A stretch of DNA of 64,000 bases from Dehalogenimonas sp. THU2 (GTDB taxonomy: Bacteria > Chloroflexota > Dehalococcoidia > Dehalococcoidales > Dehalococcoidaceae). Every line of letters begins with the position of its first letter. The first letter of the stretch is position 1. The position numbers were made by a program, and so were the translations under genes. This document shows, piece by piece, positions 8,546-14,803 of this stretch. The notes under the pieces are model-generated. The model searched no databases, had not been told where the DNA came from, and saw nothing but the letters and a program-made list of their open reading frames with translations. Location of the stretch: contig NZ_JBDLLU010000009.1 of NCBI RefSeq assembly GCF_039749495.1, positions 21,030 to 85,029 of the forward strand, written 5' to 3'.

Positions 8546-9122
8546 ACATATTAAACTAGGGTGCATCGCCGAAGATGACTCTGATGTAGATGCTATTAAG
8601 GTGTTTGTTAGGAAAATAACCAATAACGATAGAGTCGTTTTTGAGAGGTTTGTTGGGCAAGGGTGTGGTAAGTTAAAAAGGAAATGCCACGATTGGGCTG
8701 ACCTCTTAAAGGAGAAGGGGTGTACACGTTTAGTTATCCTACATGATCTTGACAATAACACGATCAAGACCCTAGAAGCTGAAATCAATAGTTCCCTGTC
8801 ACCCTGTCCTATCAAAAAACAAATAGTTTGTATACCCATTCAAGAATTGGAAGCATGGCTTTTAAGTGATCCTGAAGCTATTAAAACGAGCATGCACTTA
8901 CCGTCAACGCCGAAAATTAAAGGGCTGCCTGAGACAATCGACTCACCAAAGGAACATCTTGGAAGATTAATTGCCAGAGCTTCGAAAAACGAAATAATAT
9001 ACATTAATACAAAGCACAACGCAAAAATTTGTAATGCATTGGCCATTGACAAAGTCTTAAGGCGCTGTCCTTCTTTCATTCCTTTTCATACGTTTATTAA
9101 AAGCCACTTCCCTTGCACCTAA
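8538..9122 (+). CDS. TOPRIM-like protein (DUF4276-like), partner of the upstream ATPase
   Basis: From the GTG at 8538 the protein is 194 aa. Its first strand leads into IAEDDSDVDAIKVFV with an acidic residue at about 12. A second acidic pair comes in VILHDLDNN (Asp70, Asp72), and then the block IQELEAWLLSDPEA (Glu103, Trp107, Asp111), which matches the ExWLLxD signature of DUF4276 proteins. These positions fit a TOPRIM nuclease fold. GTG codons at 8508 and 8520 are alternative starts; 8538 has AGGA upstream and gives an eight-base overlap with the ATPase stop. The pair is probably a toxin/effector with a sensor ATPase. The family name is a motif-level call. Confidence 0.72.
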   Translation: MSKHIKLGCIAEDDSDVDAIKVFVRKITNNDRVVFERFVGQGCGKLKRKCHDWADLLKEKGCTRLVILHDLDNNTIKTLEAEINSSLSPCPIKKQIVCIPIQELEAWLLSDPEAIKTSMHLPSTPKIKGLPETIDSPKEHLGRLIARASKNEIIYINTKHNAKICNALAIDKVLRRCPSFIPFHTFIKSHFPCT

Positions 9123-9163
9123 GTGGGCGAAGGCATATAGCCGTGTAGATTCTCCATCCAGCT

Positions 9164-9838
9164 CTAAGTCCAATGTTGAGGCGACGCGTGCAAGAATCGA
9201 GTTATTGCTTTCGACTCCCTCTCTAGTTGTACTGTCTGAATAGTTGTATAGCTTTGAGCATTAAGCTGATATAGCACCTTGAATCTGATGATAAGTTTAC
9301 CTTTATCAATCAGACGATCAATGGTCTTATAGTATTTCGAATCGTTGGGAATAATACTCGCAGCGACGGTCTCACTGCTTGGGAATAACGGTACTAATAA
9401 TTCCATTGGTTCATAAGATATGGGAATTCTTTGACTAAAATTATCCAATGTGATTTTTTCGCCGACTTCAAAATACGTGATTTCCAAGGAGGATATCTCC
9501 CCAGGTAGAACCCCGTCATTCCTAAGGCATAGTTCGAACCTTATCTCAGTGTCCAATAAACTCAGAATTGACTTTTCATTCTGAATATAGACAAACGGTC
9601 TTACATTTAGACGCGCTATTTCAAGTGAATTGGACGCCAATTTTACGGACCTCGATGAAAAATAAGTTGATACAAATAGACTTAACATCGCAATAGCAAT
9701 AGCGATGCTTTCATTAACCCCGATGTACACTATGAAACCGATCGTGGCTAGTATGGCAATTGCACTAAAAAGACCAGAGACAACACGTAGGAAAGTGAAT
9801 TCACGAAGTCTGGTTCGTCTAAGTCTTAAAAATTCCAT
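9164..9838 (-). CDS. Membrane protein of unknown function
   Basis: The 224-aa product (from the ATG at 9838) has two hydrophobic helices close together (about residues 20-40 and 45-60: LFSAIAILATIGFIVYIGV, then IAIAIAMLSLFVSTYF), followed by a soluble beta-rich domain of about 150 residues (VRPFVYIQNE, IRFELCLRNDG, KLIIRFKVLYQL). I do not recognise the family; the plan of two helices plus a cytoplasmic domain is frequent among island-encoded proteins. A TATAAT overlaps the in-frame ATG at 9850, so I prefer the ATG at 9838. It is transcribed convergently toward the ATPase/TOPRIM pair and shares its AT-rich composition. Confidence 0.68.
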   Translation of the reverse strand: MEFLRLRRTRLREFTFLRVVSGLFSAIAILATIGFIVYIGVNESIAIAIAMLSLFVSTYFSSRSVKLASNSLEIARLNVRPFVYIQNEKSILSLLDTEIRFELCLRNDGVLPGEISSLEITYFEVGEKITLDNFSQRIPISYEPMELLVPLFPSSETVAASIIPNDSKYYKTIDRLIDKGKLIIRFKVLYQLNAQSYTTIQTVQLERESKAITRFLHASPQHWT

Positions 9839-10134
9839 GATAGCGGCCATTATACTACTTACCTAGGAATGGCGGAAATGACCTCATTGCATGACTGCCT
9901 TTCTTAGGCTATTTGGATCCCCCTTAATTCGTATCGACGTAATGTTTAAAGCCCTCCACCTCATGGGGTGTTCGTTGGAGTCTTGACCCCCCCTCCCCGC
10001 CACGTTTAACCGTCTCTCCATCTCGCCCCGAGGCTGCAGCTCATATTTTGAAGTTGGCCAATGGCTTAATGAAGCGTTTGGTCGGCTTGTATAAATTGTC
10101 TTGACCTTCGTCACTGCAGGAGTATAATGACGCA
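9839..10134. other. Divergent intergenic region carrying promoters in both directions
   Basis: This 296-base stretch separates a minus-strand membrane protein from the plus-strand three-gene operon. It contains a minus-strand TATAAT at 9849-9854 and a strong plus-strand promoter at 10101-10128. A C-rich run (CCCCCCTCCCC) lies near 9987. No gene is supported. Confidence 0.5.
10101..10128 (+). promoter_or_regulatory. Strong promoter of the unknown three-gene operon (leaderless)
   Basis: TTGACC (10101-10106) and a perfect TATAAT (10123-10128) are 16 bases apart. Transcription would start about seven bases after the -10 box, which is essentially at the ATG at 10135, so the first message should be leaderless. 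An AGGAG at 10119-10123 overlaps the -10 box and would not be transcribed. Confidence 0.7.
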
Positions 10135-10413
10135 ATGTCTTACTACCTCCATGATATCAATGGGTATGTCGGCGATCTCGCTTCCACTCACGCCCTTAAT
10201 TTATTGTCAGATTTCGCCCTGGCTGAGTCCGATTCAGAGACGGTCAAGCAGTTTTTCATCGAAGGACATTCTCCGATTACCCCCGACCTAATCGATGGGA
10301 TAAAATCCCTTTCGAGCGGGGATCGGGATATCCAGATTACCCTGGACAACCTAGTCTTGCTACTCGGGAAGTCCAAAGAAGTGGCCATCATCACGGATGG
10401 GATGACAGCATGA
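10135..10413 (+). CDS. 92-aa hypothetical protein, first gene of candidate defence operon
   Basis: I do not recognise this protein. It starts MSYYLHDINGYVGDLASTHA, is acidic, mostly helical in appearance, has no Cys and no membrane segment, and ends KSKEVAIITDGMTA. Its tight link to the next two genes (its TGA overlaps an ATG at 10410) and its own strong promoter suggest it is a functional subunit, perhaps a small regulator, adaptor or antitoxin-like partner. The ATG directly follows the -10 box, so translation is probably leaderless. There is no alternative internal Met until the last residues, which supports this start. Confidence 0.65.
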   Translation: MSYYLHDINGYVGDLASTHALNLLSDFALAESDSETVKQFFIEGHSPITPDLIDGIKSLSSGDRDIQITLDNLVLLLGKSKEVAIITDGMTA

Positions 10414-10429
10414 GCAACCTCTTGGATAT

Positions 10430-11467
10430 GTGGAAGAAGCCAGCCGGCATTTCAAAGGTGTAATGCTAAAATCGAGGGTTAAAGAAGAGATGCCGAAAAA
10501 CGATTTTATCGAGGTTGTCGGAACCACCCAATCACTTTTAAAGAATGAGGGCGAATGGCGGGACCGTTATGCCAAGTATGCGGAAAAGATCCAAGATAAT
10601 CTTGATCTAATCAGGGATGTACGTAGCAGGTTTCATGAATGGTCACCCCTTAACGTTTACATGAACATATCCTCGGCTAAAAATGCCAGAACCTCAGTTA
10701 GTTTTGAACTGAGATACCTCGGGCAGACCGTTGCAAAACTCGTGAGTAATAGAGGTATTGGACAGAAGCTGACTACAAAACCCTACGATAAAACCAACTT
10801 GCGTGACTTCGGTTGTCCCATATGTTTTTCAAATATGGATTGGCGCGGAGATAATGCTAAAAACTTCCGTGACCATTTTAAAACGCTGGGTGCACTCAAA
10901 AATGAGAGTAACGAAGAACACCGGTTGCAGGATCTATTATTAACGGAGTTTTCCAGAAAGACAGACAAGACTCTCCGCCATATCAAGCCAGTAACGATAG
11001 CAAGAACGCGATTCCCTATGCCCACACCTATCAGCGCGAGCGACCACAAACAGGTAACTTACTCCGAAGCACATGGCGGAGGCATAGACATACTTGCAAG
11101 GACTGGCACCGGTGGAAAAACTCACTTGTGTATTTTGGAGTTGAAAGACGAAAACACGAACCGTGAGCCGCCTAAAGACGCAATGAAACAAGCGGTGGCT
11201 TACTCAATTTTTATCCGGGAACTCCTTCGCAGTGATTCCGGGGCAGCCTGGTGGAAACTGTTCGGTTTCCGCCGAAATATCCCGAAACATCTTGAACTAT
11301 TCGCGATCTGTGCAATGCCCTCGGGACACAATAACGACTACTCATTCCGCGACATGAAAATAGACATGGGCGGCGATACAATCAAACTCCATTACATGTA
11401 TTTTACTGAAGAAAACAACAAAATAAGAGTTGATCCTATCAATACCTCGCTCGGGATCCTTGAGTAG
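10430..11467 (+). CDS. PD-(D/E)XK nuclease-like protein of candidate defence operon
   Basis: This 345-aa protein has a C-terminal PD-(D/E)XK core. Asp220 is in GGGIDILART, Glu237-x-Lys239 is in LCILELKDE, and the helix with a supporting Gln is at MKQAVAYSIF (Gln254). An upstream Glu in NEEHRLQDLL (about 163-164) fits the first core helix. The N-terminal 150 residues are unassigned but contain a CPIC motif (Cys129, Cys132). The enzyme probably cuts or nicks nucleic acid. The start is uncertain: GTG at 10430, ATG at 10463 (with AAAGGTG close upstream), or a frameshifted extension from the ATG at 10410, which overlaps the upstream stop. Confidence 0.75.
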   Translation: MEEASRHFKGVMLKSRVKEEMPKNDFIEVVGTTQSLLKNEGEWRDRYAKYAEKIQDNLDLIRDVRSRFHEWSPLNVYMNISSAKNARTSVSFELRYLGQTVAKLVSNRGIGQKLTTKPYDKTNLRDFGCPICFSNMDWRGDNAKNFRDHFKTLGALKNESNEEHRLQDLLLTEFSRKTDKTLRHIKPVTIARTRFPMPTPISASDHKQVTYSEAHGGGIDILARTGTGGKTHLCILELKDENTNREPPKDAMKQAVAYSIFIRELLRSDSGAAWWKLFGFRRNIPKHLELFAICAMPSGHNNDYSFRDMKIDMGGDTIKLHYMYFTEENNKIRVDPINTSLGILE

Positions 11468-11478
11468 CGGAGAAATCA

Positions 11479-12774
11479 GTGCACCTCACCATCCACCGGG
11501 GGTCAAAGGAAATCGGCGGCACGCTGATCGAGCTCAAAACTGAAACAACACGGATATTAATCGATGCGGGCTACCCCTTGTTCCTCAATAATGCGCCGAT
11601 TGAAGACAATATCGCCAACCTACCTCCTACCGAGCTTCTTAATCTTGGAGTTCTTCCCAAAATAAAAGGACTATACTCTTGGGACAGTCCAGATTTCAAC
11701 GCAGTCGTGATTTCGCACGCACATATTGACCACTATGGGCTTCTGAAATATATCAACCCAGCAATCCCCGTTTACATGTCTAAGGGCACTGAAAAACTAA
11801 TACAAATCTCTCAACGTTTTCACATTTGCGATTGCTTCGATTTGGACATCAGAAATTTCTCAATGCACAAGCAAATTCAAATTGGGGACATGAGGATAAA
11901 ACCCCATTTGATGGATCACTCAGCTTTTGACGCTGCTGCATTTGAAATCACCAATGAAGATAAAACGATTGTCTATTCAGGTGATTTTCGCGGACATGGA
12001 CGAAAGTCTAAATGCCTCGACTATTTCATTCAAACGGTAAAAAAACATCCCGAGATACTTCTCATCGAGGGATCCATGCTCGGACGCCTTGACGAGCAAA
12101 TGATGACTGAAAGCGAAATCGAGGCAGCAATCGTTGAGCGAATGGGGAGCCGCAAGGGACCTCTGCTTTTTCAATGTTCAAGCCAGAACATAGATCGCCT
12201 TGTCAGTTTCTACAGGGCTGCTTTGAGGTTAAATCGGAAATTTGTGGTCGATGTTTACACGGCCAATATACTTCACGAGCTCCGAAAACTCGGGAATAAC
12301 CTGCCTTATCCATCACCGGAATACCCGAACATCAAGGTGTTTTTCCCTTTTAAGCTGACGAGAAAAATATTTAACGATATTGGCGAAGAGTACGCCCTGC
12401 GCTTCACGGACTACTATATTTCCCGAGATCGACTTAAAACCGACCAGGAAAGTCTAGTCATGGGATCGCGTCCTTCCATGCGCGTGGACATAGAAAAGTG
12501 CGGGTTGCATGACGGTGTGTTCCTGTATTCCTTATGGAAAGGTTATCGCAACGAGTCAAACCAACAATCTTTTGAAAAGTCTTTGGAGGAAAGAGGCTTT
12601 TCGTTAGAAGCCCTCCACACTAGTGGACACGCCTCTGTCATTGATATAAAGCGGGTCATCAACAGTCTTGATCCTCAAAAGGTGGTACCGATTCACACGT
12701 TGCACCCTGGTGCCTTTTGTGAGTTTTCGGACAGGACAGAACTCCAAGAGGATGGGGTCGCGTTCGAGGTGTAA
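11479..12774 (+). CDS. Beta-CASP metallo-beta-lactamase (RNase J-like), candidate defence operon
   Basis: This 431-aa metallo-hydrolase has the metal motif HAHIDH at residues 80-85, His147 in LMDHSAFD, Asp169 in YSGDFRGHGRK, and late beta-CASP motifs HTSGHAS (380-386) and VPIHT (403-407), in the order seen in RNase J and CPSF-type nucleases. Unlike RNase J it lacks the long C-terminal domain, and its middle (about 200-370) is divergent. It likely processes RNA or another nucleic acid, and it is encoded directly after a PD-(D/E)XK nuclease. The GTG start has GGAG six bases upstream and lies 11 bases after the nuclease stop. Housekeeping RNase J is longer (about 550 aa), so this is an accessory paralogue. 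Confidence 0.85.
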   Translation: MHLTIHRGSKEIGGTLIELKTETTRILIDAGYPLFLNNAPIEDNIANLPPTELLNLGVLPKIKGLYSWDSPDFNAVVISHAHIDHYGLLKYINPAIPVYMSKGTEKLIQISQRFHICDCFDLDIRNFSMHKQIQIGDMRIKPHLMDHSAFDAAAFEITNEDKTIVYSGDFRGHGRKSKCLDYFIQTVKKHPEILLIEGSMLGRLDEQMMTESEIEAAIVERMGSRKGPLLFQCSSQNIDRLVSFYRAALRLNRKFVVDVYTANILHELRKLGNNLPYPSPEYPNIKVFFPFKLTRKIFNDIGEEYALRFTDYYISRDRLKTDQESLVMGSRPSMRVDIEKCGLHDGVFLYSLWKGYRNESNQQSFEKSLEERGFSLEALHTSGHASVIDIKRVINSLDPQKVVPIHTLHPGAFCEFSDRTELQEDGVAFEV

Positions 12775-13102
12775 AAGGGACTGGTTGGTTATTCCCGTAC
12801 GAGACGCTTCCGATGAATGCGCAAGGGTGAGGGAAGAAGTCGGCAAGCTACCACGCACTTCAATCCACTACTCTATTATCTGGATTAATTCGTCACTGAC
12901 CCCGCAAAGTCCCATATGTACTGGACTCTAACAGGTCATTGTAAAAAGTTCTTTGGATTGTTAGACTAACCATCAATCCAATGACTTCAAGTATATTTAC
13001 CGAACTGTTTGGCTCGTTAGAATTATCACTAATCGAGCGCCCTAGATTTAAAGAGTGTAAACCGTCAGCGATAAACGAACACTTTTAGAAGAGGCAAAAT
13101 AT
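12775..13102. other. 328-base gap after the candidate defence operon
   Basis: No gene is supported. A nested inverted repeat lies at 12954-12980: outer arms TGGATTG/CAATCCA and an inner GTTAG/CTAAC pair. It has no T-run after it, so it is not a standard terminator. A GAAGAGGC ribosome binding site stands just before the next ATG. Composition shifts back toward higher GC through this stretch, so the right edge of the island probably lies here. Confidence 0.5.
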
Positions 13103-14176
13103 ATGGATAAAACTGAATTATTGTTAAAAGAACTTACCGAAGCCAGCGGTATTCCCGGTTATGAGGGCGGCATTCACTGCATCATGAAACGACACTTTGG
13201 TAAGTTGGGAGAAGTATCAGGTGACAAACTGGGCAGTGTCATATGTGTTCAGAAGGGTACGCAAGCAGCACCGCGCATTTTAATGGCCGCTCACATGGAT
13301 GAGATTGGCTTCATGGTGAAACTCATCACCCAGGAAGGATTTTTAAAGTTTGTGCCGCTCGGTGGTTGGCCTAACCAGCACATGGTGGCCCAGCGAGTGT
13401 GTATCGAGACATCAATTGGGCAGGTTGTCGGCGTTATAGGTACACCACCGCCGCATCTCTTACCCGAAAAAGAACGCAATAAGACCATTGACAAGAAAGA
13501 CATGTACATTGATATCGGTGCCACCTCCAAAGCCGAGGTTGAGGCTGCGGGAGTGAAAGTCGGTGATCCTATCGTTCCCATAAGTGAATTTACCGTGTTA
13601 TCGGTCAAACAGCCGACTTATATGGCAAAGGCTTTTGATGATCGTGTCGGCTGTGCCATACTGATTTCAGCGATGGAATCGCTGACTGGCGAAGATCACC
13701 CCAATACCCTCTTTGGCGTGGGCACAGTTCAGGAAGAAGTGGGATTACGAGGCGCCACCACCAGCGTTGAGTTGGTAGCACCCGATGTGGCAATAATTTT
13801 GGACATCGGGCCAATAGGTGATGTTCCAGGAATCAAGGCCGATGAATCAGTGACGCGTCTTGGAGGCGGGCCGAATCTGGTGGTTTATGACACAAGAATG
13901 ATCCCCAACCTCAAGCTTAGAGATTTAGTTATCAGCACCGCCAAAGAATTAAACATCCCGTTGCAATTGGACACGCTGGAGTTTGGAGGCTATGACGGTG
14001 GCGTCATCCATCTGTATAAGAGCGGTGTTCCGACAGTGGTTATTGCACTACCGACGCGACACGCTCACAGTCACAATTCAATTATCCGGCGTGATGATTT
14101 TGACCTTGCTGTATTATTAGTAACGGCTCTGGTGCGGAAGTTAGATGAGGCAACTGTGGCCGGTTTGTGTGATTAG
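13103..14176 (+). CDS. M42 family metallopeptidase (glutamyl aminopeptidase-like)
   Basis: M42 enzymes are large cytoplasmic complexes that trim N-terminal residues from peptides with two metal ions. The 357-aa length fits. Metal and catalytic motifs are visible: AAHMDEIGFMV near residue 62, AFDDRVGCA near 175, VQEEVGLRGA near 212 (catalytic Glu-Glu), LDIGPIGD near 233, and the terminal HAHSHNS near 325. The N-terminus LLKELTEASGIPGYEG is typical. The gene stands alone on the plus strand between the accessory island and a zinc-ribbon gene. Specificity (glutamyl, lysyl or broad) cannot be assigned. Confidence 0.92.
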   Translation: MDKTELLLKELTEASGIPGYEGGIHCIMKRHFGKLGEVSGDKLGSVICVQKGTQAAPRILMAAHMDEIGFMVKLITQEGFLKFVPLGGWPNQHMVAQRVCIETSIGQVVGVIGTPPPHLLPEKERNKTIDKKDMYIDIGATSKAEVEAAGVKVGDPIVPISEFTVLSVKQPTYMAKAFDDRVGCAILISAMESLTGEDHPNTLFGVGTVQEEVGLRGATTSVELVAPDVAIILDIGPIGDVPGIKADESVTRLGGGPNLVVYDTRMIPNLKLRDLVISTAKELNIPLQLDTLEFGGYDGGVIHLYKSGVPTVVIALPTRHAHSHNSIIRRDDFDLAVLLVTALVRKLDEATVAGLCD

Positions 14177-14279
14177 TACGAGCAGCACTCCATGTGTTCG
14201 TAATATACACGACCGCTTATTATCTGGGCTATCCGGCAGGGAGTTGAGTCTCAATGCTGGTGCAATAATCCATCATCCC

Positions 14280-14519
14280 TCAAATCACCATGATCTCCGA
14301 CTGAGGCACTTCAAACTCCGTGGAACATATTTCGCATTTGAAGATGACTCTTCCCAAAGAATGGCCTGTTTTTTCAAACCTTGTAACGGAGGCGTATTCC
14401 CCGTCCACAGGGCATTTTGCAGTGAGCGAGTAGCGGTATTTTGTTTCCGGGTCTATTGTGCTGAGTTCCCCAAGATCGAACATTTTCTTGATCATTTTCG
14501 GGGCTTTCTTGGCTTCCAT
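14280..14519 (-). CDS. Small zinc-ribbon-like protein (79 aa)
   Basis: This basic 79-aa protein begins MEAKKAPKMIKKMFDLGELS and contains CPVDGEY and, later, FKCEICSTEFEV. Three Cys residues are arranged like an incomplete zinc ribbon (C, then C-x-x-C). It is very likely a real gene because AAGGAGG stands seven bases before the ATG. I do not recognise a named family. It is monocistronic, transcribed convergently toward the M42 peptidase. A nucleic-acid or protein-binding role is possible but not shown. Confidence 0.7.
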   Translation of the reverse strand: MEAKKAPKMIKKMFDLGELSTIDPETKYRYSLTAKCPVDGEYASVTRFEKTGHSLGRVIFKCEICSTEFEVPQSEIMVI

Positions 14520-14803
14520 TGTTGGCCTCCTTCACGTAATACAAGTGGGACACTCTGATTGTATGCCTTCGTCGGGCTTCAGGCAAAGCGACGAAAACGA
14601 AAATCCCACCCTATCACCATGTTTAATCGCTTCACCACCTCGTCCTAGTTCTTCAGCTTCTGATTTAAGCGGGGAATCTCACGTTCTCGGCGGCGATAAT
14701 AATTGTTGGGAGGAGGTAGGATAAAATATATTTTTATTAACCATTGAATCCGCTCAGGTGATGGCTTAGAATGAACTCAATCCCCGATAGAGGAGTTTTT
14801 TTA

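Noticed and set aside
12668..12931. 87-codon plus-strand frame at the end of the metallo-hydrolase gene
   Set aside because: Its first third is an alternate frame of the beta-CASP gene. The rest has no similarity I recognise and no start of its own.
12954..12980. Nested inverted repeat as the terminator of the unknown operon
   Set aside because: The arms pair, but there is no T-run on either side and the repeat is 180 bases after the stop. It was left as an unassigned structure.
7229..13102. Prophage or integrative element
   Set aside because: There is no integrase, transposase, structural gene or flanking direct repeat. The stretch is better described as a defence-type island.
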